DNA of 64,000 nt from Desmonostoc geniculatum HA4340-LM1 (GTDB lineage Bacteria; Cyanobacteriota; Cyanobacteriia; Cyanobacteriales; Nostocaceae). The notes beneath the pieces are model-generated. The model ran no database searches, was not told where the DNA came from, and saw only the letters and a list, made by a program, of their open reading frames with translations. The stretch spans positions 1 to 64,000 of the forward strand of contig JAHHHB010000023.1 of assembly GCA_019359545.1 (NCBI GenBank). The letters are read 5' to 3'. Below, one piece after another: positions 56,564 through 64,000 of this stretch; the stretch's first letter is position 1; every line of letters starts with the position of its first letter. The translations under genes and the position numbers were made by a program.

Positions 56564-57154
56564 ATGGCATACCCAATTTACACAGAACAAGCGCTCGCTC
56601 AACTAACAATCCAACAACTCAAACAAATTGCTGCTGAATTAGGAGTTACCCCAGAAGGTGATAAGCTAATGGGTGAGATTGTTATGGACTGGAATTGCTT
56701 CTGGTGCCACAACATGAGCTTTAACACCTTCGCTACACCCCAAGAAGCAGTTATTGACTTGCACCAGTCACTATACAGTTACAAGCAAGAGCTAGGCAGT
56801 GAAAATGATGTGGACTTCGTTGACAACGGCTACCACAACTTTGAAGTGCGGGTTAATGGCAGAGTCATTGCCGAACTTCCAATTGACCCATTCAATCATG
56901 AAAAACCTTGGTATGTGACTGTTTCGGGGTTTGAAATTTATCGCGCCGCGCTGTGGTGTCAAGCCGCTAATTGGGTACGCGAACAGTATGCAGCAGGTAT
57001 GCTACCCAAGCACCAACCGCAGAAAGTTCAGGTATTGAGGGAATGCGTGAGCCTGGACGAACTTTTAAATATACCTTTCGACGAATTAACCACCTGGGAA
57101 TGGGAGATGGTAAAGAATTATTCAAGTTACGACGAAAGCACGATAGCGGCGTAA
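56564..57154 (+). CDS. Hypothetical protein with SAP-like N terminus
   Basis: 196 residues from MAYPIYTEQALAQLTIQQLK; residues about 13-45 fit a SAP-type DNA-binding helix pair (LTIQQLKQIAAELGVTP). The remainder is unrecognised. The start at 56564 is preferred over the long frame from 56390 because the latter overlaps the SWIM gene. Start context AAGTACTTCAATCATG is like that at 44720. Confidence 0.5.
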   Translation: MAYPIYTEQALAQLTIQQLKQIAAELGVTPEGDKLMGEIVMDWNCFWCHNMSFNTFATPQEAVIDLHQSLYSYKQELGSENDVDFVDNGYHNFEVRVNGRVIAELPIDPFNHEKPWYVTVSGFEIYRAALWCQAANWVREQYAAGMLPKHQPQKVQVLRECVSLDELLNIPFDELTTWEWEMVKNYSSYDESTIAA

Positions 57155-57201
57155 GTCAATCGGTGGCGAAAACTTTTCGTAAATATAAATAAGGTAAAAC
57201 T

Positions 57202-57519
57202 ATGACCGCCAATGATGTTGTTAAAAAGTTTATGGCTGGTATGGAGGAAAAACAAAATAATTGGATTTTCTGCAACGATTACCCAGGAACAACGCCAGTG
57301 ACACAAGACGCCTACCAAAAGACTTTGATTAAAAAGCAAGTTGACTGGCTTGTTGATGTCAGCACCAAAAATGGTGAATATACGATTCCATGTAGGGGTG
57401 GGAGGTCTTTGGAGGGATGGATGGATAAAACCCACTGGCATTTATTCATCCGTAAATACGGTTCTGGCATCCTAATTGTCAAAGGATTTGCGGCGGCAAA
57501 GGTCTGCCTTGACGGTTGA
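57202..57519 (+). CDS. Hypothetical protein
   Basis: 105 residues, MTANDVVKKFMAGMEEKQNN onward, Trp- and Lys-rich. No family recognised. Its last 41 bp overlap the end of the convergent integrase gene. Confidence 0.5.
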   Translation: MTANDVVKKFMAGMEEKQNNWIFCNDYPGTTPVTQDAYQKTLIKKQVDWLVDVSTKNGEYTIPCRGGRSLEGWMDKTHWHLFIRKYGSGILIVKGFAAAKVCLDG

Positions 57520-58672
57520 TCACCAATTCGTAAGCCCTTCTGTAGGTGGCCTCATCAATCCACGCTCGGTAAGTTTTGAGATGCACTTGAAGTGAATGCC
57601 CCATTAATCCAGATGCCCAGTCAGGTGCTAGTCCAAATTCAAAGCAGCGCCTAGCGTAGCAGTGGCGTAAGTCATAAGCCCTGAAAGGAGCCTTAGAGTC
57701 ATAAAACCACCCCGAAACCTTAGACCCCAGCTTCGCATTGCTGAAGCTGGGGTCTATATCTGGCAGTCTCATGTCTCGCAGGCTCCAGCGCTCTGCCCAT
57801 TCGGGATACAAGGGATAAATGAAGCGCTCTCCTGTTTTCCCTCTGAGTACCCGCACAACTGGGAAATCTTCCAAGTCGAGATGGAAGGCCTCGTGCGATC
57901 GCACTCCATAGGCGGCGATCATCCCATAAACCCATTGCCATGACTGGGTTTTGATGCTTTCTCTATACTCTGCGATTAGCTTATCGCTGGGTAATTTTCG
58001 CGGTTGCACTGCACTGGCGGAGTAATTACCAGCCAATTCCTTGATTGCCTCAACGCCATCAATGGCGGCAAATTTTCCTAGTTTATATAGATAGGTGCAA
58101 GTCTTTTTGCGGGTTCTAGAGTCTGGTTCGGTGGCTCTCACTACTTCCAGTAGAGCATCGAGGGTGAGAGCGCGTTGCTTGCCGCCGAAGGCATCGCCAT
58201 CCAGCTTCCCAAAAATCACTCGGTAATCCTTCCACGTGGTCAGTGCCGCGTCTGTTCGCTTGGTGCGTTGCCAATGGTCATCTTCAAACCGTTGCAGCCA
58301 CTCAGATACTGCTTCCACCTTCTCTGGTGTCTCAATCCAGTTATCCCAGGAAAATTTCCCAGAGTCCAGTTCAAGCCCCATTGCCTTCGCTTTGATGAAA
58401 GCTGCTTGCAATCCTGCTGGCGTGGCGTTCACATCTAAAGATACTTTCTGCTGGTATGGCTGCTGTTTATTGATGCGCGGCTTGGGTGGCAAGGTTGCCC
58501 TCAACCAAAGTTTGTTTCCCCGCCGCTCAATGGATACTCTTATGGATGCGGCTCGAAGCTTGCTATTGGCTTCGGCTATCTTACTGTCAATGTCTGGCAC
58601 TGAAATTGTAACTACTCGATTGGCATACTTTGACGTATTTTGGCATAATCTGGCATATTTTGATACTTGCAA
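57479..58672 (-). CDS. Prophage integrase, tyrosine recombinase with YxxR box
   Basis: 397 residues if translation starts at TTG 58672; a GTG at 58600 (VPDIDSKIAEANSKL) would give 373. Catalytic residues: Arg258 in AYGVRSHEA, Tyr333-x-x-Arg336 (AYDLRH) where most enzymes have HxxR, His359 in MGHS and Tyr368 in KTYRAW. The same His-to-Tyr change is known in the heterocyst recombinases XisA and XisC. It lies just inside the intact tRNA-Cys, the standard place for the enzyme that integrates the element. Five phased 10-bp repeats cover its start region. Confidence 0.9.
   Translation of the reverse strand: MQVSKYARLCQNTSKYANRVVTISVPDIDSKIAEANSKLRAASIRVSIERRGNKLWLRATLPPKPRINKQQPYQQKVSLDVNATPAGLQAAFIKAKAMGLELDSGKFSWDNWIETPEKVEAVSEWLQRFEDDHWQRTKRTDAALTTWKDYRVIFGKLDGDAFGGKQRALTLDALLEVVRATEPDSRTRKKTCTYLYKLGKFAAIDGVEAIKELAGNYSASAVQPRKLPSDKLIAEYRESIKTQSWQWVYGMIAAYGVRSHEAFHLDLEDFPVVRVLRGKTGERFIYPLYPEWAERWSLRDMRLPDIDPSFSNAKLGSKVSGWFYDSKAPFRAYDLRHCYARRCFEFGLAPDWASGLMGHSLQVHLKTYRAWIDEATYRRAYELVINRQGRPLPPQIL
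58621..58670. repeat. Five phased 10-bp units at the integrase start
   Basis: TGGCATACTT, TGACGTATTT, TGGCATAATC, TGGCATATTT, TGATACTTGC, exactly 10 bp apart, 106 bp from the att core. One helical turn per unit suggests cooperative binding by integrase or excisionase (arm-type sites). Confidence 0.65.
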
Positions 58673-58775
58673 ATTACCCCAGTTTTACCCTACTTAATGT
58701 TTTCGGCTGCTTTAATTTTTTACAATAAACAGCAAAACCCTTGTTTTACAAGGGTTCGTGACAAATAATTTGTTA

Positions 58776-58848
<73 letters not shown>

Positions 58849-59811
58849 ATACTCATGAATTATTATATTACCAATATTTTATCTAAATTGCCATCCTCTA
58901 ACTGAATAAATGTTCGAGCTTCTTATTAAACCACAAATTGTATGCTAGCCGAGTGCAACAAATACATCATGGATTTGCCAATGCAGTATTTAAAATACCC
59001 ACAGGACTTAGGCATAGGTAACGTAAAATCCTAGACGTGGTAAGGCTTCCCGCAGCCGATCGCAGAGGACGCAAAGAACACTGTCAGTAGATCGAAAAGT
59101 TTTCCAGAACCCTTACCAGCGGTTCATTTGAATTTAGGAACACAAATTGCCGCAATCCTATTAGACTCTGCTTTTCAAGCAATGGGCGTTGTTGGTGGGT
59201 TAAGAGTGCAGTGCAAGCGATCGCAATTATCAGCCGAAAAACGTCGTCTGAAACCCTGATTATTTCGTCGATTTACAAAAGTTTTCGATCTACTGACTGT
59301 GATAAGTCACCAGATAAGGCTTCCTTAGATCTGAACTTCTTCTAAGGGAGACGCTACGCGTAGCTTGCTTCCCCGTAGGGGTATAGCGGGAATAAGAGTT
59401 TGAGAGGTTTTTTGCGTAACTCGTGGTCCAGTTAATGATTTTCTCTTAATTATGATTGTGCGATCGCAACGGACATAACATACTAAACAAGTTATGAGAG
59501 ATAAATCCTTTGTCTGCGTAAATATCACTAGAGTTAACCATCTCTAAAACACTATCGGCAGCAATTATTTGATAATTTCACTATCGCTCATACTTGCTTT
59601 CACCCTTCGTTTTAACAGTGTTGTCCTTTTTACTTGCTTGTCATACCAATCATCTACCACTAGAAAGATTGTTGTTAATAGCGTTCCAAAGTCTATGCTA
59701 GTCATAGGGGAAGTCTGAGTTGAAAAGCTAGTAACTTTGATCTTCTTATTTCTCCCGCCTTTTTTTCTAATTCACATGAGGCGTGAGTTATAAGTTTGAA
59801 TTCCTCACTCC
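58849..59811. other. Intergenic region right of the prophage
   Basis: About 960 bp without a complete gene. It holds an IS-derived remnant at 59079-59301 and a GCTACGCGTAGC palindrome at about 59352-59363 within a common Nostoc-type dispersed repeat (to about 59390). The 67-codon minus frame at 59325-59528 covers that repeat and is not supported. Confidence 0.6.
59079..59301. mobile_element. Internally deleted IS remnant / MITE
   Basis: Ends CACTGTCAGTAGATCGAAAA (59079) and its near-perfect inverted copy ending at 59301. The plus-strand interior still encodes QIAAILLDSAFQAMGVVGG and a basic KRRLKP* end like a transposase C terminus. It is 223 bp, so it is a deletion derivative that needs a transposase elsewhere to move. 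Confidence 0.6.
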
Positions 59812-60402
59812 TCACACCTTTACTTCATCAGCAAAACTACCCCAACGGAGAAAGTGAAATGGGCCAGCTATAGAACCCCAGAGACGTTCATCAGTGTCGA
59901 AGTCTCTTCCCCTATCGAGACTGAAAAATTCTTTAGCGTCAATCTCAAATTCGTTATCAAGATAAGTATTTTTACCATCACGAACCACAATACAGCCTTT
60001 ACCTGGTTCGACCCTACCTTTGAAACTGTGACCTGTCCACTCTACAACCATGTTGCAACCTGGCATTTTTTCTAGTTCGTCTAGGGATAAAATTTTTAGA
60101 CGTTCCGGCTCACGAGATGCGCCATAAAATTTTTGTTCTTCCTTAACTGTGTAATGTTCGATGACAATGTGGTTTTCTGCCTCAATCAAGTTCATGACCC
60201 GTATTCGGTAGGGTTGATTGAGCATAAAATCATAAGCTTGTTCGAGAAATAAACTTACCCCTGAGAACAATTCCCAGGGTAAAGGACGGATACAAACACG
60301 AATGTGTGCATAAAAAGGCGGATTTTCAAAAGCTTGTTCTTGATTGCTAAAGTCAGCTGCCATCCAGCGGGCTAAGGTGGCGATGTCAGTAGAATGAGTC
60401 AT
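59812..60402 (-). CDS. cpcT: CpcT/CpeT-type phycobiliprotein lyase
   Basis: 196 residues. Attaches phycocyanobilin to a beta-subunit cysteine of phycocyanin or phycoerythrocyanin in phycobilisome assembly. Family landmarks: FSNQEQAFENPPFYAHIRV near the start (first part FSNQEQAFENPPFYA), SLFLEQAY, QPYRIRVMNL, the GCNMVVEWTGHSFKG strand, and LDRGRDFDTDERLWGS. Family length matches. Separate from phycobilisome structural genes here; the paralogue number in the genome is unknown, so the symbol could be cpeT. Confidence 0.85.
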   Translation of the reverse strand: MTHSTDIATLARWMAADFSNQEQAFENPPFYAHIRVCIRPLPWELFSGVSLFLEQAYDFMLNQPYRIRVMNLIEAENHIVIEHYTVKEEQKFYGASREPERLKILSLDELEKMPGCNMVVEWTGHSFKGRVEPGKGCIVVRDGKNTYLDNEFEIDAKEFFSLDRGRDFDTDERLWGSIAGPFHFLRWGSFADEVKV

Positions 60403-60627
60403 TACAGAGGATCAAGTAGTTGTTTAAAAATTATCTGGAAGTATTGTAGACCTTGGTAATGGTAATAGGGAATGGGGAATGGGGAGTGGGGATAATTGTT
60501 AATGTTTTATGCGTCAAACAAGTTGGCAAGGTTAAAAGCAGGGAATACGTAACTTGTGGGACATTAACATAAGTACTAATGCGCCATGCCCAATGCCGAA
60601 TTCACAATGCAACAAGGTAAAGTTACT

Positions 60628-61857
60628 ATGCTACAGCGGTTAATTGTTATTATTATTGCCAGTATATTTTTTAATTATTCTTTGACGCTAGCACAGAGTC
60701 AAAAGCCTAAACCACCAGATAAATTTCCTCCTAATCCGCTAGAATTTACTACACCCGATCCACTTTTACCACGATCGCCCAAGGATAAAAAGCCCTTAAC
60801 TCCCGAAGAACGGCAAAATTTAGAACCAGCATTAGATGAGTTAAACCAAGAAGGTGCGGCGAAACTCCAAGCAGGGGATCGGGTAGGGGCATTTGAAATT
60901 TGGAACCGAGAACTCCGCTTGCGGCGCTTTTTGGGTTCATTAGCAGAGGTGCAAGCATTATCACGAGTCGGTGCGATCGCTTGGAATCAAAATGACCGCC
61001 AAGAGGTAGTATATATTACTCAACGATTGCAAGCTATTCAAAAGCAAACTCAATCTAAGAAAAAATCTAGTGAAATTGATTTGGAATTATGGCGATCGCT
61101 AGGTCAAGCTTACCAAAATCTGCGTTCGCCGAAACCGGCTCTGGAAGCTTATAACCAAGTTTTGCTAGCAGTGCGACAACAAAAAGATACCGCAGTACTA
61201 GTGGAAACTCTGAAGACAATTGGAGAACTGCATCTAAGTTGGTTTGATTATCGCCAAGCTGCACCAATCTATGAGGAATTGTTGAATTTTGCTACCTCCC
61301 AAGGGGAATCTGCAAACGAGGTGGCATATCTGCAACAATTGGCTGAGATTTACGCACAGACAGAACAACCGCAGCAGTCATTAAATGTACTTAACAAACT
61401 TGCAGAAATTTACACTAATGAAAATAATCTTCTTAAAGTACCAGAATTAAAGCTGGCGATCGCCTCAGATTACGAATCTCTGGGGAAGACAGATCCTAAC
61501 TTACTAGTAGAAGCTTTTAAAAATTATCAAGAAGCTTATACAATTGCTTGGCAATTGCAGGAGTATGTTCGTGCTGGTGAAGCTTTGCAAAAGTTAATTG
61601 CGCTGTATCGTTCTCAAGGACAAATAGATGAGGCTTTAGAGGCTAGCCAAATTCTCATAGATACACAAACGCAAGCGGCCAATTTTTACACCGTGATGCA
61701 AGCTTACGATCAAATTGGACAATTGTATTTAGAACGCAAAGAATATCCTCAAGCATTAACAGCTTTTCAAAAAGGGTTAGAACTGGCACAACAACTCAAA
61801 CATCAAGAAGCATACTTTACTGAGCAAATTAAAAAACTGCCGAAAGCAAATTTATGA
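60628..61857 (+). CDS. Secreted TPR-repeat protein
   Basis: 409 residues from ATG 60628 (MLQRLIVIIIASIFFNYSLT), a clear signal peptide ending near LAQSQ. A Pro-rich stretch follows, then about six TPR units (GDRVGAFEIWNRELRLRRFL; WRSLGQAYQNLRSPKPALEA; QIGQLYLERKEYPQALTAF). Expected in the periplasm as a scaffold. Upstream frames from 60586 only add repeat-derived residues. Confidence 0.8.
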   Translation: MLQRLIVIIIASIFFNYSLTLAQSQKPKPPDKFPPNPLEFTTPDPLLPRSPKDKKPLTPEERQNLEPALDELNQEGAAKLQAGDRVGAFEIWNRELRLRRFLGSLAEVQALSRVGAIAWNQNDRQEVVYITQRLQAIQKQTQSKKKSSEIDLELWRSLGQAYQNLRSPKPALEAYNQVLLAVRQQKDTAVLVETLKTIGELHLSWFDYRQAAPIYEELLNFATSQGESANEVAYLQQLAEIYAQTEQPQQSLNVLNKLAEIYTNENNLLKVPELKLAIASDYESLGKTDPNLLVEAFKNYQEAYTIAWQLQEYVRAGEALQKLIALYRSQGQIDEALEASQILIDTQTQAANFYTVMQAYDQIGQLYLERKEYPQALTAFQKGLELAQQLKHQEAYFTEQIKKLPKANL

Positions 61858-61970
61858 GAAGGAGTCAGAAGACAGAATTCAGAATTCAGAATACCCCATG
61901 CCTGAAGTCAGGGGCTAAATTGAGCTAAAAAGGGTTTTAAGCGATCGCACCGCAGTGGATAAATTCAAAA

Positions 61971-62888
61971 TCAAAACAGCCACAGCCAAACTGGGAGAGT
62001 AACCAGCAATACTATAACCCCACTGGCTAATGCTGTAACTGCTAAATCGCGATCGAGATCGAATGTCTCAGCAATCACCAGTGTGGCGAAAGCTGGAGGC
62101 ATGGCCATTTGCAACACCATTACCTTTGCAGTGGCACCCGTTAACCCAAACACTGGTAGGATGCTACCCAAGATTAATGGAACTAATAGCATTTTGATGC
62201 CCAAGCTCATGCTTGCTTGTGGTAAGCTGCGCCAAGAGTTGAGCAGTGCTAGTCGCATTCCAATTAGCACCAAAGATAAAGCTAGGATACTCCAAGCTAA
62301 TTTATCTAGGGAGAATTCCACAAGGGTGGGAATTGCCACCTCCCGAAACAGCAAGCCAAATCCGAAACTCCACAGGCCTGGATTAATTAAGATGGCTTTA
62401 ACACTTTGCCAATGATTCTGGACTCCACCGCCAAAACGCGCTGCTAGTAAGACACCCAAGCCATAGCTTGCTGGAAAGGAACCCAATAAATCGTAAAATA
62501 ATGCCCAAGCAAAGTATTCCTTACCTACCATTGCTAAGGTGATGGGAAAGCCCAAAAAGCCTGTGTTCCCTAGCATTGCTGCTAAGAGGAAGCTACCCTG
62601 AGTTGGTGCTTGGGGAACGGTATTTTTAAAATAGGCTTGTACTTTAATAGCTACCCAACCTAAAAAAGCACCGAGTAGAATGGCTAGGTAAGCGATCGCA
62701 GGTGCAATCCAAATCTGCCCCGACAAGGTAGATTGACGCAAAAAAGATACTATGCTTATGGGTACTCCTACCCAATAAAGAAACTGTCCCAAACGGGTAG
62801 GAACTGTCACAGGTAGTTTGCGTCCCAAAATAAAACCTACCAGTACTAATCCTCCCAGCTTGACGTATAGTTCTAAAAGGTTTGTCAA
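61971..62888 (-). CDS. AEC-family permease
   Basis: 305 residues with ten or so membrane helices, no signal peptide. Sequence such as FLYWVGVPISIVSFL, LAAMLGNTGFLGFPI (conserved GNTGFLG) and MVLQMAMPPAFATLVIAE (from MAMPPAFATLV) is typical of auxin-efflux-carrier-like permeases that export or import small acids. Substrate unknown. Divergent from the VanY-like gene. Confidence 0.85.
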   Translation of the reverse strand: MTNLLELYVKLGGLVLVGFILGRKLPVTVPTRLGQFLYWVGVPISIVSFLRQSTLSGQIWIAPAIAYLAILLGAFLGWVAIKVQAYFKNTVPQAPTQGSFLLAAMLGNTGFLGFPITLAMVGKEYFAWALFYDLLGSFPASYGLGVLLAARFGGGVQNHWQSVKAILINPGLWSFGFGLLFREVAIPTLVEFSLDKLAWSILALSLVLIGMRLALLNSWRSLPQASMSLGIKMLLVPLILGSILPVFGLTGATAKVMVLQMAMPPAFATLVIAETFDLDRDLAVTALASGVIVLLVTLPVWLWLF

Positions 62889-62960
62889 AATTGCGCCTAA
62901 TAATCACAAATGTAAAATGCTACCTGTTACGTATACCTTTTGTCCAGTGCAAAATCTGTT

Positions 62961-63788
62961 ATGGCCATCCCACAAGACAGGAGTTTTCCCTTGAATAAGG
63001 CTGGGTTTTCTAAAAAATTGCAAAACTCATCACACGATCCTGATGATATTCCAGTGGCTGTACGCGATACTCCTGTTGCAGCACCTAAGGTGTGGTTACA
63101 GCCCCGAATTTTGGTGATTGGGGGAGTGGCAGGCTTTTTCCTGCTGGCTTTAATTGGCGGTTTTTTGTTTTTCCTCACTACACCGAAAAAAACTGCCAAT
63201 TTGGAACCTTCACCAATTAGTTCTGCTCCTCCAACTCCGGCAGCATCCAATAATTCCAACAATACTCTGTTAAGGCATTTGGCATACTCAGAAGCCCCGG
63301 AATCAGAACTAGTAACCATTTCCGGAAATAGGGGCATTAGAATGCGAAAAGCTGCTGCCCAAAAATTTCAGGAGATGGTAGCAACAGCACGGAGTGCAAA
63401 TGTAATTTTAGTGCCAATTTCTGGCTTTCGTTTAGTCAAAGACCAAGAGCAATTGTTTTTTGGTGTCGGTGCCCAGCGAAATCAAACACCAGCAGAACGA
63501 GCTGCTCTGAGCGCTCCTCCTGGTCATAGCGAACATCACACAGGTTATGCTGTGGATATTGGAGACGGTGCAGCCCCAGCAACTAATCTCCAAACTAACT
63601 TTGAAAATACCAAAGCTTATCAGTGGTTACAAGCAAATGCAGCCCGTTTTGGCTTTGAAATGTCTTTTCCCAAAAATAATGTCCAAGGTGTGAGTTATGA
63701 ACCTTGGCACTGGCGTTTCGTTGGCGATCGCGATAGCCTCGAAACATTCTACAAAGCCCGAAATTTAAAACCCGCTAAGGTGCCTTGA
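62961..63788 (+). CDS. VanY-type D-alanyl-D-alanine carboxypeptidase
   Basis: About 275 residues. One membrane segment (ILVIGGVAGFFLLALIGGFL) anchors a periplasmic catalytic domain. The zinc-peptidase motifs are GHSEHHTGYAVDIGD (SxHxxGxAxD; His and Asp ligands) and EPWHWRFVG (ExxH). It trims the terminal D-Ala of peptidoglycan stem peptides. The start at 62961 is an ATG; the frame extends to a TTG at 62940. Confidence 0.88.
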   Translation: MAIPQDRSFPLNKAGFSKKLQNSSHDPDDIPVAVRDTPVAAPKVWLQPRILVIGGVAGFFLLALIGGFLFFLTTPKKTANLEPSPISSAPPTPAASNNSNNTLLRHLAYSEAPESELVTISGNRGIRMRKAAAQKFQEMVATARSANVILVPISGFRLVKDQEQLFFGVGAQRNQTPAERAALSAPPGHSEHHTGYAVDIGDGAAPATNLQTNFENTKAYQWLQANAARFGFEMSFPKNNVQGVSYEPWHWRFVGDRDSLETFYKARNLKPAKVP

Positions 63789-63840
63789 TAAAAGTTGATC
63801 TAGAGGAGTTGCTTGACGATATTTATTGAATACTATGGTT

Positions 63841-64000
63841 TCAACTCCGTCGGCTGTTTGGTGGGTTTTCACTCTCTGGTTTCTGATATTTACCTGGATA
63901 CTTCCGAGAAAAATATTCCTCCATGATTTGTAGAATCATCGGCGCAGCAACACTACCACCACCGCCCCCCGAATGTTCAGCAAATGCCACGATCAAAATT
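63841..64000 (-). CDS. mrdA: Penicillin-binding protein 2, C-terminal end (partial)
   Basis: The last 52 residues are visible: VAFAEHSGGGGGSVAAPMIL, then QIMEEYFSRKYPG and a polar tail to TGA 63843-63841. This matches the C terminus of cyanobacterial PBP2 transpeptidases (GGGG...AAP). The gene runs off the right edge. It converges with the VanY-like gene, both in wall metabolism. Confidence 0.65.
   Translation of the reverse strand, partial: ILIVAFAEHSGGGGGSVAAPMILQIMEEYFSRKYPGKYQKPESENPPNSRRS

Noticed and set aside
58621-58670. CRISPR-like repeats
   Set aside because: Units are 10 bp in tandem without spacers, and no cas gene is present. No CRISPR array was seen anywhere in the window.

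Overview
The window comes from the chromosome of a filamentous, Nostoc-like cyanobacterium. Evidence: many GCGATCGC (HIP1) octamers, heptameric short tandem repeats in intergenic DNA, an ndhA-ndhI-ndhG-ndhE cluster, a CpcT-type phycobiliprotein lyase and cyanobacterial-type NAD kinase, DUF29 and VanY-like proteins. The assignment is by recognition of gene families, not by a database search.

Left host arm (1-14532), nearly all on the minus strand: the edge of an IS630-like transposase, two paralogous membrane glycosyltransferases (the first cut short), an OlsB-like acyltransferase, nadK, ndhE, ndhG, ndhI, ndhA, gltA, sixA, a hypothetical gene, a DUF29 gene and a DHH phosphoesterase. Right host arm (58849-64000): an IS-derived remnant, cpcT, a secreted TPR protein, an AEC-family permease, a VanY-type peptidase and the 3' end of a penicillin-binding protein 2 gene.

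Between them lies an approximately 44.2 kb prophage integrated in a tRNA-Cys(GCA) gene. The 3' part of the tRNA is repeated exactly over 46 bp at 14533-14578 and 58776-58821, and a tyrosine integrase lies just inside the intact tRNA. The left third (14.6-29.6 kb) is mostly leftward virion genes: fibre-like proteins, head or connector candidates, an N4-gp56-like major capsid protein, portal, large terminase and a Mu gp27-like protein. An HU gene and three small genes run the other way. I see no tape measure, tail tube, holin or endolysin. The middle (29.7-34 kb) carries a phage sigma factor and a second tyrosine recombinase. The region 34-45 kb holds two similar regulatory blocks (antirepressor, XRE repressor, a YG-repeat protein, a 48-bp inverted-repeat element), one on each side of a membrane-protein/ATPase cassette. 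The right third (44.7-57.5 kb) is rightward early and replication genes: HAD phosphatase, replication-type protein, a KOW/ParB-like protein with a cytosine methyltransferase encoded inside it in another frame, HNH and CoiA-like nucleases, and two further antirepressors.

The control layer is the most unusual part. There are four antirepressor-like proteins built from four N-terminal domains and two interchangeable C-terminal domains. Two of them share a leader RNA whose hairpin stem differs by compensating changes. Three XRE regulators are present, two with clear operator/promoter arrangements. A phage sigma factor is accompanied by candidate GGGTAT-type promoters. An 11-bp sequence, GGGAAAWTTTC, occurs about 14 times in the prophage and was not seen in the flanking host DNA, which suggests dispersed operators (stoperators) or another genome-wide DNA signal. 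Counts and coordinates of motifs were made by eye.
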